Assembly (NCBI RefSeq): GCF_016862975.1
Contig: NZ_BONZ01000043.1
Coordinates: 124,001-188,000, forward strand
From: Rugosimonospora africana
GTDB lineage: Bacteria; Actinomycetota; Actinomycetes; Mycobacteriales; Micromonosporaceae
Direction: 5' to 3'
DNA: 64,000 nt
This document shows, piece by piece, positions 42,226 to 50,778 of this stretch (positions within the stretch are counted from its first letter, which is position 1; every line of letters starts with the position of its first letter). The translations under genes and the position numbers were made by a program. The notes beneath the pieces were generated by a model. It had not been told where the DNA came from and made no database searches. It saw only the letters and a list, made by a program, of their open reading frames with translations.

Positions 42226-43014
42226 ATGGCCGAAGATCTGCCCGTACCCGCGTGGAAGCCCACGCGGCAGCCGGCGCGCACGCGCCCGCAGCTCAGCCGC
42301 GAGCTGATCGTGGAGACCGCACTGCGCCTGGTCGACGCGGACGGCCTCGACGGGGTGAGCATGCGGCGGGTCGCCGAGGAGTTGGGCACCGGTCCCGCCT
42401 CGCTGTACGCGCACGTGGCCAACAAGGAGGAACTGCTCGACCTCGTCCACGACCGGGTGATGGGAGAGGTTCCGGTGCCGCCACCCGACCCGGAGCGCTG
42501 GCAGGAGCAGTTGCGCGAGGTCGCGTTGCGGGCGTTCCAGGTGTATGCCTCGCACCGGGACATCTCGCGGGTGAGCCTGGCCAACGTACCCACCGGGCCC
42601 AACGCCCTGCGCCTGGCCGAGGGCATGATGGCCCTCATGCTCGCCGGCCGGGTACCGCCGCTGGTGGCGGCGTACGCGATCGATCGGCTGGCGTTGTACA
42701 TCGCGGCCGACGCCTACGAGGGGACGCTGTTCTACAAGCGCCGCGTCGAGGCGGGCCAGTCGCACGAGGAGTTCACCGAGGCGTACTTCGACAGCGTGCG
42801 GTCGTTCTTCACCAGCCTGCCGCCGGACCGCTTCCCGCTGCTGTCCAAGCACGTGGACGCGCTGATGTCGGGCGACAGTGCCCAGCGCTTCGAGTTCGGC
42901 CTGGACATGCTGATCCGCAGCCTCGCCACCTACGTCGAGACTGACGCCGCCGTTGACACAGACGCTGCCGTCGAGACGGACGAGGGCGACACGGCCGGCG
43001 GGACAGACAGGTAA
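42226..43014 (+). CDS. TetR/AcrR family transcriptional regulator
   Basis: 262-aa repressor. The N-terminal helix-turn-helix (about 25-75) reads SRELIVETALRLVDADGLDGV, then MRRVAEELGTGPASLYAHVANKEELL; the C-terminal ligand domain is of the TetR_C type, with a disordered Asp/Thr-rich tail (TDAAVDTDAAVETD). The ATG at 42226 was preferred; a GTG nine bases upstream is possible, with GGAG at 42209 slightly off for either. It should repress the divergent exporter and itself through the palindromes between them; the inducer is unknown. Confidence 0.9.
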   Translation: MAEDLPVPAWKPTRQPARTRPQLSRELIVETALRLVDADGLDGVSMRRVAEELGTGPASLYAHVANKEELLDLVHDRVMGEVPVPPPDPERWQEQLREVALRAFQVYASHRDISRVSLANVPTGPNALRLAEGMMALMLAGRVPPLVAAYAIDRLALYIAADAYEGTLFYKRRVEAGQSHEEFTEAYFDSVRSFFTSLPPDRFPLLSKHVDALMSGDSAQRFEFGLDMLIRSLATYVETDAAVDTDAAVETDEGDTAGGTDR

Positions 43015-43026
43015 CCGGCCGGGCCG

Positions 43027-43920
43027 CTACCGCCGCTCGGCGTCCCGGCCCAACTCGTCGGCGGCCACCTGCGCCTCGATCGCGGCGTCCACAGCCTCCT
43101 GCGTACACGCCGTCGCTGCCACCTCCGCGACGTGCAGCCGCTCGCCGGCCACCCGGGCCGCCGCGACCGCGATGTCGTACCCGCGCCGGACCTCGCTCTC
43201 CCGCGCGGCGAGCCGCTCCGCTTCCTGCGCCAGGGCCTCTCGATCCGGATCCCGGTCGCCGGCCCGGGCGAAGACGGCACGCAACTCGTCGATGGACAGT
43301 TCGCCGCGCCGGTACGCGGCCAGCGCCGCGCTCTCCACCTCGTGGCGGCGCTCCCGCTGCTCCGGGGTGGGCGGCTCCGGCTGGCCTGCCCGTACGGCGC
43401 GCAGCGCCTCGGCGTACGCGAGCCGGGCCGCGTCGTACTCCGCCTCGACCGTGTCGCGGTGCGCCTCGGCGGCGTCGTACTCCGCCCGGGCCGTGTCCAC
43501 GTCGGCCATTGCCCGCTCGGCCCGGCCGGCCGCGGCGGTCGCGTGAGCCGCCAGTTCCTCAGCCTGCCCGCGCAGGTCGGCGGCCGACGGCACCCGCTCG
43601 CCGTCATCCTCGCCGTCGTTCCGAATGCGATCGTTCTGAGTGCGGCCATTCCGAGTGCCGCCATTCTGAGCGCGATCATTCCGAGCGCCGCCATTCCGAG
43701 CGCCGCCATCGGGGGCGCCGTCGGTCTGAGTGCCATCGTTCGGAGTGCCGTCATTTTCGGGGTCGCCGTCGGCGAGGTCGGCCTCGGCTGTGGCGTTCTC
43801 GGCAGCGGCGCCCCGCACCACGCGGTCGCGCTGGGCCCAGGTGGTCAGCCCGAGCGCGACCACTAGCGCGACCGCGCCCGCGCACACGGCCAGGACCACG
43901 ACGACGACATCGGCGATCAC
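43027..43920 (-). CDS. Membrane-anchored coiled-coil protein
   Basis: 297-aa protein with an N-terminal membrane helix (about residues 3-28), a disordered segment of Asn/Asp/Gly-rich units (ARNGGARNDRAQNGG and similar) from 15-bp DNA repeats at 43630-43745, and then about 185 residues of Ala/Glu/Arg-rich coiled coil (AAHATAAAGRAERAMADVDTARAEYDAAEAHRD split by heptads). No enzyme motif is present. It ends convergently 12 bases from the TetR gene. A scaffold or envelope role can only be guessed. Confidence 0.65.
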   Translation of the reverse strand: MIADVVVVVLAVCAGAVALVVALGLTTWAQRDRVVRGAAAENATAEADLADGDPENDGTPNDGTQTDGAPDGGARNGGARNDRAQNGGTRNGRTQNDRIRNDGEDDGERVPSAADLRGQAEELAAHATAAAGRAERAMADVDTARAEYDAAEAHRDTVEAEYDAARLAYAEALRAVRAGQPEPPTPEQRERRHEVESAALAAYRRGELSIDELRAVFARAGDRDPDREALAQEAERLAARESEVRRGYDIAVAAARVAGERLHVAEVAATACTQEAVDAAIEAQVAADELGRDAERR

Positions 43921-44053
43921 GCCGGCTCCCCAGTTTGCCCGATCCGGCGACCAGGCGTGCTGGCCGCCGCGACAGCCCGGCCCGACCCCGGTTGGCGCCG
44001 GGCATGGCCATCCGCGACGAGCCTACGCAACGCTCCCGGCGTCGAGCGGTCGG

Positions 44054-44614
44054 CTATTCCCCGAAGTGAGCGGCGTCCAGTGCGGCCTGAAGCGACTGCA
44101 CGTAGCCATCGCTGGTGATCGTCGCGCCGCTGACCGCGTCGATGTGGGCGCTCTGCGCGGTCAGCACCTCCTGCCGCAGGCGGGGAACCGCGTACGAGTT
44201 GATTTCCTGGTCCCTGGAGCTCTGGCTCGGTACCTGGAGCGCGATCACGTCGGCGATCTTCCCCGCCGCGATCGTCACCTGGACCTGTACCGGTCCCCAC
44301 ACGGTCTGCGACACCGTGCCGTTCGCGACCGTTTCCGGGGCGGCACTGGGTGGGTTGGCACTGGGCGGGTTGGCACTGGGCGAAGCGGGCACGGGCTGGC
44401 CGGCCGGCGCCTGACCGAGGAGGGGCGCATCGCCGGTGGGTGCCTGGCCGGTGGGCGCGTTCGTAGGCCCGGACACGATGCCGGGCGGGTTGGAGCCTTC
44501 CGCGCCGGGCCGGGCGGAATTGCCCGGGTTCAGGCTCGTCTTGTAGCTGAACAACAGCACCACCACGACGACGGTGGCCACCAGCCACAGGGTTATCCGC
44601 CGCATGTCCCGCAC
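44054..44614 (-). CDS. Exported FMN-binding domain protein
   Basis: 186-aa protein with an N-terminal membrane helix (about 9-23), a Pro/Ala-rich linker with SANPPSANPPS from 15-bp repeats, and an FMN_bind domain (about 100-186). The flavinylation motif SGAT at 162-165 (followed by IT) should accept covalent FMN on Thr165. The protein would face the outside and pass electrons between the membrane reductase and an acceptor. GTG at 44614 or ATG nine bases further in could be the start. The ferric-reductase-like gene lies 28 bases upstream, in the same operon. No ApbE flavin transferase lies nearby. Confidence 0.87.
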   Translation of the reverse strand: MRDMRRITLWLVATVVVVVLLFSYKTSLNPGNSARPGAEGSNPPGIVSGPTNAPTGQAPTGDAPLLGQAPAGQPVPASPSANPPSANPPSAAPETVANGTVSQTVWGPVQVQVTIAAGKIADVIALQVPSQSSRDQEINSYAVPRLRQEVLTAQSAHIDAVSGATITSDGYVQSLQAALDAAHFGE

Positions 44615-44642
44615 TGCCTTTCCGTACGGCCGTTCCCCCCGG

Positions 44643-46055
44643 TCACCAGCTGAACCATTCGAGCCGCAGGTGCTCCTCGGGCACCCCGACGAGCCGGGCC
44701 GCGTTGGCGGCCGCGGTCATCCACTGGTCCGGGCCGCAGACATACACGTCCTGTTCCGCGATGTCCGGTACGAGTTGGAGCAGCAGCGACTCGTCCCCGA
44801 GCGGTGGTGATCCCCGCTGCCCGGGTACGCGCGCCGGTGCCCAGGACCCGTCCGAGGCGCGCGGGCCGGGCAGGTATACCACCCGTACCCCTCGCCGGGC
44901 GGCCAGCGCGTCCAACTCGGCCCGGAACGCGAAGCCGTCCGGGGTACTGGCCCGGTAGATCAGCGTCCCGTCACCCGGCCGGTACGGCAACTCCTCCAGC
45001 AGCGCGCGCAGCGGGGTGATGCCTATGCCCGAGGCGATCATCGTGAACCGGGGCCGGCGTCGGCCCGCCCCGGCCAGTTGCCCGTACGGTCCCTCGATCA
45101 GCACCCTGGTACCGGGCCGCAACGCGCCCGCTCGGGCACTGTCGTCACCCAGGTCCTTGACGGTGATGCGCAGGAGGTCCGGCCGGGGCGCGGCGGACAG
45201 CGAGTACGGGTGCGCCCGGGTCCAGCCGGGGCCGGCCAGGAACCGCCAGTGGAAGAACTGCCCGGCCCGTACCCGCAGCCGATCCAGGTGCCGCCCGCGC
45301 AGGTACACCGAGACGATGCCGGGCGCCTCCGGGACGACGTCGCTGACCACCAGGCGGTACCGTGCGCTGCGCCACAGCGGCAGACCCAACCGGAACACCA
45401 GTACGCTGCCCGCCGCGACGGCGTAGACCGTCCACCAGTAGGCGGTGGCCGCGGCGTCGCCGATGAAGTCGGTACCGGTCCACAGCTCGTGCGGGATCGC
45501 CAGCCCGGCGCCCAGATATGCGTACAGGTGCAGCAGGTGCCACGACTCGTACCGCAGCCGGCGCCGGGCCGCCCGCAGCGAGGTGACCACGACCAGGATC
45601 AGCGCGACCGTGCCAGCCAGGGCGAGCAGCATGCCGGGGTAGGTGAGCACAAGATTGATAAACTCGCGCACCACTCCGCTGTGGTCGGTACCGGCGTACC
45701 CGAGCGTGATCAGCAGGACGTGCGCGAGCATCAGGTCGAACGAGGTGAAGCCGACCACCCGGTGCCAGCGGGCCAGCCGGTCCTGGCCGAACGAGCGCTC
45801 GACCGGCGGTACCCGCGCCATCAGGAACACCTGGATCAGCAACAGGTCCGCGGAGGCCAGCCCGGTCAGCCGGCCCAGGGAGTCCAGCCCGGTGGTCGAG
45901 TCGACCAACTGCTGGAGACCCTGGTTGTGTACCCACAGGGCGACCACGACCAGCATGCTGAACACGGTGGCGGCGCCGATCAGGTCCGGCCACCAGCCGC
46001 GCGTCCGGCTACCGGGCGCGGCCCGGTGCCGGATGTTCAGCGTGCCTGCCGTCAT
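44643..46055 (-). CDS. Ferric reductase-like flavocytochrome (ferredoxin-reductase-type FAD/NAD domain)
   Basis: 470-aa membrane oxidoreductase. Six helices lie in residues 25-230, with histidines in RWHRVVGF, LAHVLLI and ESWHLLHLYAYLGAG suited to two haems. A soluble part follows with the FAD motif HPYSLSAAP near 284, an NAD-binding GIGITPLRALLEEL near 340 and the C-terminal YVCGPDQWM. It should move electrons from cytosolic NAD(P)H across the membrane, probably to the FMN-binding partner encoded immediately downstream. Iron or quinone reduction are possible outcomes. Confidence 0.88.
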   Translation of the reverse strand: MTAGTLNIRHRAAPGSRTRGWWPDLIGAATVFSMLVVVALWVHNQGLQQLVDSTTGLDSLGRLTGLASADLLLIQVFLMARVPPVERSFGQDRLARWHRVVGFTSFDLMLAHVLLITLGYAGTDHSGVVREFINLVLTYPGMLLALAGTVALILVVVTSLRAARRRLRYESWHLLHLYAYLGAGLAIPHELWTGTDFIGDAAATAYWWTVYAVAAGSVLVFRLGLPLWRSARYRLVVSDVVPEAPGIVSVYLRGRHLDRLRVRAGQFFHWRFLAGPGWTRAHPYSLSAAPRPDLLRITVKDLGDDSARAGALRPGTRVLIEGPYGQLAGAGRRRPRFTMIASGIGITPLRALLEELPYRPGDGTLIYRASTPDGFAFRAELDALAARRGVRVVYLPGPRASDGSWAPARVPGQRGSPPLGDESLLLQLVPDIAEQDVYVCGPDQWMTAAANAARLVGVPEEHLRLEWFSW

Positions 46056-46107
46056 GGGTGCCCATCATGCACGCGAAATCTCAGCCAATTCTTTGCTCGA
46101 CCTGTGC

Positions 46108-46824
46108 TCAACCTGTGAGCCGGCTGGACACCGCCTCTGCGGGGTGCCAGACGCGCTCACCGGCCGGGATCCGGCCCGTGACCCGGTTCTCCTCCGGGGC
46201 GAGCGGGCACGCCCAGCGGTCGTCGTAGGCACAGCTGGGGTTGTACGCGTAGTTGAAGTCGAGCCTCACCCGATCGGGGGCCAGGACGACCAGCCCGCGG
46301 CCGAACGTGCCCTTGACGGTGTCGGTGAGGTACCGTCCGCCGCCGTACGAATCGGCCGCACTCGTACCGTCGCGGAACGGCAGGAACAACCCACCGCCGT
46401 ACGCTTCGATCCACCACAGGGTCAGCGGTCCCCACGGCGTACCGGCGACGGCCACCCGGCGGTAGCGCACCACGCCGTCCGGTCCACCGGTGTCGATCTC
46501 GATGCCGCCGTCCGCAGGGGTCAGCGGTGCCTCGACGACCGCCTCGGGGTTGGCGGGGAAGTAGCTCAGGCCGGTGAAGTCCGCCCGCCGCGCGGGTGGG
46601 ATCGGCGACTGCGGGTGGGTGGCGAACATCTCGTCCCGGGCGGCCCGGAAGCCGGCCAGATCCAGGTCGGACAGGTAGAGCCGGACAATCCGCTCGCGCC
46701 AGTCGGCCAGGTCGATGTCGGAGGAGTGCGGATCGGAACGCGGATCAGGATCAATGTCGGAACCGGTGGGGCGGATGTCGTCGGCGTCTCCGGGAACGCT
46801 GAGCCCGGGCTGTGTGTAGTCCAT
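46108..46824 (-). CDS. DUF1684 family protein
   Basis: 238-aa cytosolic protein. The family signature is clear at the C-terminus: YGGGRYLTDTVKG, then LDFNYAYNPSCAYDDRWACPLAPEEN with conserved cysteines. Near 77, FTGLSYFPANP opens the domain, and the first 40 residues are a variable Asp-rich arm. The function of DUF1684 is not established; the conserved CAYDxRWxCPLAPxEN block suggests a metal or substrate site. The ATG at 46824 is upstream of all family sequence, so a later start is possible. Confidence 0.85.
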   Translation of the reverse strand: MDYTQPGLSVPGDADDIRPTGSDIDPDPRSDPHSSDIDLADWRERIVRLYLSDLDLAGFRAARDEMFATHPQSPIPPARRADFTGLSYFPANPEAVVEAPLTPADGGIEIDTGGPDGVVRYRRVAVAGTPWGPLTLWWIEAYGGGLFLPFRDGTSAADSYGGGRYLTDTVKGTFGRGLVVLAPDRVRLDFNYAYNPSCAYDDRWACPLAPEENRVTGRIPAGERVWHPAEAVSSRLTG

Positions 46825-46910
46825 CGCTGTCGACGGTAGCCGCTTGCAGGCTATGGTCGCGCGGGCCGAACGGCACGGGGCCGCCGGTTGCGCCCGCTAT
46901 GCCGCCTTCC

Positions 46911-46943
46911 GACCGGTCTGGCTCGGGCCGTCTGAGCCGGCGT
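46911..46943. repeat. Diverged half of the dispersed hairpin family
   Basis: CCGACCGGTCTGGCTCGG followed by GCCGTCTGAGCCGG resembles the left part of copies A and B. It lies in the 181-bp gap between the DUF1684 gene and the end of the FtsK operon, which has no other feature I can support. Confidence 0.5.
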
Positions 46944-47005
46944 CCGGGTAGCCGCGAGCGCCGGGCGGCCGGGTCGCCGCGGACACCTCAGCCGGCGCGG
47001 ATACG

Positions 47006-48196
47006 TCAATTCGCCAGTGTGAACGCCGCGTAACCGATGCCGATCAGCAGCAGGATCACACCCAAGATCAGCAGCGGCAGCCCCACCGCGGGCCGCTGTT
47101 TCACCGGACGTACCTGATCCAGCGCCTCGCGTACCTGATCCAGGAGGTGAGCCGGGTGTTCGGTGATCGGTTCGCCACTCTCGTCCGGCCCCGGCGGCGG
47201 CCCGAGCTTGGCCGGGTCGCGCAGCCGCATCCGGCCGGCCAGGATCTGCCAGAGCCGGGCCGACTCGGCCTCGGTGAACTCGACCGCGGCCTGCGCGACC
47301 CCGAGCGCGGTGCTGGCCTCGGCGACCCGTTGCGAGGTGCGGGCCACCTCGGCCTGGGCCCGGGCCTGCTGGCGGACGAACCACTCGTGCACGGCGGTGC
47401 GCCGCCGGGCGAGGTCGGCTTCGGCACCGGCCAGCCGGCGGATGAGGTCGGCGTAGGAAGTGCCCGGCTCGGTGGGCACCAGGTCGCTACCGACCGCGTG
47501 GGCGCCGGTTGGGGTCGTGACGGCTGGGGTCGTGACGGCTGGGGGTGTGACGGCTGGGCCGGTTTCGATCGGGGCAGCGCGAGTCGCGCCGGATCCGGTC
47601 GAAGCGGTCTCGCTCGAAGCGGTCTCGGTCGGGGGAGTCTCGGTCGCGGCAGCCCCGGTGGCGTCAACCCCGGTCCGGGCGGCGTCGCCCGGGGTGGTAT
47701 CGGCCCGGGCGGTGTCGCCCGGCGCAGCGTCGCCCGGCGCGGTGCCGGCCGGGGTGGTGTCGCCGGGGGCAGCGTCGCCCGGGTCGGCGTCGGCCGGGAC
47801 GGGGGCGGCCGGGATGGCGTCAACCGAATCAGCGTCGGTCGGGATGGCGTCAGCCGAGTCAGCGTCGGCTGGAGCGGTGCCGGTCGAGTCGGCGCCGGTC
47901 GAGTCGGTGTCGGTGGAGTCGTCGGGCGGGGCGGGGGCGTCCGGTGCTGCGCGCGACGGCTCGGCGGGCGCCGGGTCCGTCTCGATCGCCAGCGGCCTGC
48001 GACGCGGCGGGGGCGCGGCCGTGCGGCGGGTGTTCGGCGCGTCGCGCCACGGGTTGCCCGCGAACCCGGCGGACTGAACACCCGCGGCGGGCCGGGCGCC
48101 CGTGGCGGACTGGGCACCGGACCCAGGCTGGGCACCGGTCGCCGGCTGGGCACCGGTCGCGGGCGCCTCGGCACCCGGCTCGTCGGGCCTGCTCAT
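47006..48196 (-). CDS. Long disordered protein with coiled coil and C-terminal membrane anchor (FtsK operon)
   Basis: 396-aa protein. Residues 1-240 are disordered and repetitive (TGAQPATGAQ, DADSVDAIPTDAD, AVTTPAVTT), much of it from 15-18-bp DNA repeats. Residues 250-345 form a coiled coil (GTSYADLIRRLAGAEADLARRR, WFVRQQARAQAEVA), and the last 25 residues are one membrane helix (PLLILGVILLLIGIGYAAF). The ATG at 48196 overlaps the FtsK stop (ATGA), so it is translated with the ATPase. A tail-anchored adaptor for the ATPase is a reasonable guess. No enzyme motif. Confidence 0.75.
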   Translation of the reverse strand: MSRPDEPGAEAPATGAQPATGAQPGSGAQSATGARPAAGVQSAGFAGNPWRDAPNTRRTAAPPPRRRPLAIETDPAPAEPSRAAPDAPAPPDDSTDTDSTGADSTGTAPADADSADAIPTDADSVDAIPAAPVPADADPGDAAPGDTTPAGTAPGDAAPGDTARADTTPGDAARTGVDATGAAATETPPTETASSETASTGSGATRAAPIETGPAVTPPAVTTPAVTTPTGAHAVGSDLVPTEPGTSYADLIRRLAGAEADLARRRTAVHEWFVRQQARAQAEVARTSQRVAEASTALGVAQAAVEFTEAESARLWQILAGRMRLRDPAKLGPPPGPDESGEPITEHPAHLLDQVREALDQVRPVKQRPAVGLPLLILGVILLLIGIGYAAFTLAN

Positions 48197-50778
48197 GAGA
48201 GTCCGTAGGGGATGATGGCTTCCGCGTTGCGGTGCACCGTCCGGTCGAAGTACAGCGCCCGCCACGGCCGCGGGTACCAGGACGGGCCACCGGGCTTCGG
48301 GTAGAGCGTGGCGAGATCGCCACCGTGCACGTCGAGCGCGACCCAGGCCCCGATCGGATCCAGCCGCGCACCCATCCCGCCGAGATCGTCGCGCAGCCGT
48401 CCCACCCCTCGCCACCAGCCGAGCACGTGGGTGTGCCGCTCGGGTCCACTGTGGAGGATACGGCGCAGGTGGTCCTGCGGGCCGGCGGCCCGGCTCCGGG
48501 CGGCGTCGACCGCGTACAGGATAAGGAAGTGCGGGGTGCCGCTCGCGTCGTCCACGGTCTCCGCGAAAAGCTCGGAGACGGTGTCGACGTCGTACCACTC
48601 GGTGTCCTCGGGCAGCGCGGCATGCAGGTCGCCGGCCGGCCCCATCGCGTCCGGGTCGAGGCAGGCCACGGAGAACCGCGCGGAACCGTCCGGGAACTGC
48701 GCGGCCAGCGAGCGCCCGGCGGAGGCGAGTACCGCGCACGCCTCCTCCAGCCGGGTGCCGAGCACAGCCAGGTTCCGGCCGGGGGCCCGGGGCAGCCGGA
48801 GCCGGGCCGGCTCCCCGGCGACGTCGATGGTCTCGCCGAGCAGCGCCACCGGTTCCCGGCCACCGGGCGTGGGTACCCGGTTCTGCGGGAACACCGGTAC
48901 CGCGTCGCCGTCGAACAGCCGCGGCGGCGCGACGTCGGCCGGCCGTCGCTGCCACAGCCGCAGTTGCAGCCCGCTCCACGATTCCCGGTCGCTGGCCATC
49001 GGTACCCGCACGATCCGGTTGCCGGGCAGCGCGCCGGAGTCAGCGTTGATGACCGCGTGGAAGCGCGGGATGGATTCGGCGGCGGGGTTGTTCTCGTTCA
49101 GGATCCGGCGTGCCTTGGGCAGCGCCATGCGCAGGGCGAACTGGCCGACGAGCGCGGAGCGCCCCCACAGCGCCTCGATACCGGAGACGTCCTGGCTGGC
49201 CAGTACCAGATGAATGCCCTGCGAACGCCCACGGCGGGCCAGATCCTCCAGCAGCGTGGCCGCCTCGGCGGCCAGCGCGTCGCGGCCGGACAGCAGCACC
49301 TGGAACTCGTCGACCACGGCGACGATGCGCGGCCAGTGCCCGGTCGGGTCCTCGGCGCGCAACTCGGCCAGGGTGGTGACCTCGTGCCGCTTGGCCGCCT
49401 CGGCGCGGGCCCGCAGCTGCCGGCTGAGGAAGTGCAGCAGCGCCACGCCGAACTCGCGGTCGGTGTTGACGTTGATGCCCACCAGCCGCACGTGCGGCAA
49501 CCAGCTCGGGTCCCGCTGGCCGGGCGCGAACCGGGCGAAGGACACGCCCTCCTTGAAGTCGAGCAGGTAGAACTCCAGCTCGGCCGGGGAGTACCGGGCA
49601 GCGAGACCACCCATCCACGCGTAGATGAGATTGGTCTTGCCGGTACCCGACGGTCCGCCGATCAGCGCGTGAGGCGGGTAGTCGGCGAGCGACACGTCGA
49701 CCAGTTCGCCGTCGGACGCCTCTCCGACCGGGGCGGTCAGGCCGATCGCGGAGGAGTGGGTCCACAGTTCGTCGGGCAGCAGGTCGGCGAACGCGATCGG
49801 CTCGGGCCCCTCGGCCGCCTGCGCGGCGATCGTCCGGCAGCCCGCGGTGACCAGCTCGGCCGGCGGCCCCTCGACGGTCAGCGGCATGCCGTGAAAGCGG
49901 TCGGCGCTCACCGTCGCCAGTGTGGTCACGTCGGACTCGACGATCGGGTCGACGGGCAGCCCGCGCAGGATGAGGTGCACACCGCAGGCCACCCCGGTGC
50001 GCAGCAACCGGGCCAGCTGCGCCTGCTCGTGGCGGGTCGGCTCGTCCGCGCCGAGCAGCACAGCCACCCGCCAGTGCTCGGGCCGCCTGCCGGTCGCCTC
50101 GGCGTACGCGCGCAGCGACGGGTACTCGCCGGCCAGTACCGTCTCGTTGACCCGCCGGACGTGGTCGACCAGCTCGTCGAGCAGCCGGCCCAGGCCGCCC
50201 GGGCCGACGAAGGTCAGCAGGCCGCCCGGGCTGAGCGGGGCGAACCCGGCCAGCCCGCCGCCCAGCTGGTCCGGGTCGTACCCGGTCAGTCGCACCGATC
50301 CGGGCGGCGCACAGCCCAAGGTACGCAGCAGCAACGCGGCCAGTACGGCGTCGCACCGGGCCCGGTCGGTACCGGTGATGCGCACGTGCGCCCAGTCGAG
50401 GAACGGCACCAGGGCCGGTACGCCGGGCGGCACGGTACCGATGCGGACCGGCCCCGGTACCGAGCCCCGGCGCAGCGGGGTGGGCTGCCACCGCGACCAC
50501 GGATCGCCGGCGGAGCCCGGCGCACTGGCCAGCGCGGCGCGGATCGCATCCGCCGCGGTGTCGGCGACCGACTCCCGGTGCGCGGTCTCCAGCGCGGTCA
50601 GCTGCTGCTCGCGTACGTCGCCGGCGCGTTGGGGCACCTGCGCCGCGGCGGCCTCCATCCGTGCGTGCCGGGCGTGCGCGTCCGCGAGCCGGCGTTGCGC
50701 GGCCGCACGGCCGGCAAGCGCGGCGGCCTGTGCCCTGCCGAGGTCGCGCCGGATCGTTTCGATCAGGGAATCAGCCAT
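48193..50778 (-). CDS. FtsK/SpoIIIE-domain ATPase, one active and one degenerate motor module
   Basis: 861-aa cytosolic ATPase without membrane helices. An N-terminal coiled coil (1-85), an FHA-free alpha/beta region (to about 340), then an FtsK/SpoIIIE motor: Walker A GGPSGTGKT at 374-382, Walker B VAVVDEF at 486-492, and a LASQDVSGIE sensor near 527. From about 630 a second motor-like module starts (LLGETIDVAGE), but its Walker A position reads AVLGTRLEEA, lacking Gly-Lys-Thr. This tandem pattern recalls EccC ATPases of type VII secretion. It overlaps its neighbours by 16 bp upstream and 4 bp downstream. The partner or substrate is unknown. Confidence 0.85.
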   Translation of the reverse strand: MADSLIETIRRDLGRAQAAALAGRAAAQRRLADAHARHARMEAAAAQVPQRAGDVREQQLTALETAHRESVADTAADAIRAALASAPGSAGDPWSRWQPTPLRRGSVPGPVRIGTVPPGVPALVPFLDWAHVRITGTDRARCDAVLAALLLRTLGCAPPGSVRLTGYDPDQLGGGLAGFAPLSPGGLLTFVGPGGLGRLLDELVDHVRRVNETVLAGEYPSLRAYAEATGRRPEHWRVAVLLGADEPTRHEQAQLARLLRTGVACGVHLILRGLPVDPIVESDVTTLATVSADRFHGMPLTVEGPPAELVTAGCRTIAAQAAEGPEPIAFADLLPDELWTHSSAIGLTAPVGEASDGELVDVSLADYPPHALIGGPSGTGKTNLIYAWMGGLAARYSPAELEFYLLDFKEGVSFARFAPGQRDPSWLPHVRLVGINVNTDREFGVALLHFLSRQLRARAEAAKRHEVTTLAELRAEDPTGHWPRIVAVVDEFQVLLSGRDALAAEAATLLEDLARRGRSQGIHLVLASQDVSGIEALWGRSALVGQFALRMALPKARRILNENNPAAESIPRFHAVINADSGALPGNRIVRVPMASDRESWSGLQLRLWQRRPADVAPPRLFDGDAVPVFPQNRVPTPGGREPVALLGETIDVAGEPARLRLPRAPGRNLAVLGTRLEEACAVLASAGRSLAAQFPDGSARFSVACLDPDAMGPAGDLHAALPEDTEWYDVDTVSELFAETVDDASGTPHFLILYAVDAARSRAAGPQDHLRRILHSGPERHTHVLGWWRGVGRLRDDLGGMGARLDPIGAWVALDVHGGDLATLYPKPGGPSWYPRPWRALYFDRTVHRNAEAIIPYGLS

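Noticed and set aside
39583-42852. Minus-strand open frame of 1089 codons over RNase Z, MFS and tetR
   Set aside because: It covers genes on both strands that have clear families; no domain of its own.
47006-48979. Longer version (657 codons) of the tail-anchored protein
   Set aside because: The extra N-terminus lies wholly inside the FtsK gene in another frame, and the ATG at 48196 overlaps the FtsK stop in the usual ATGA manner.
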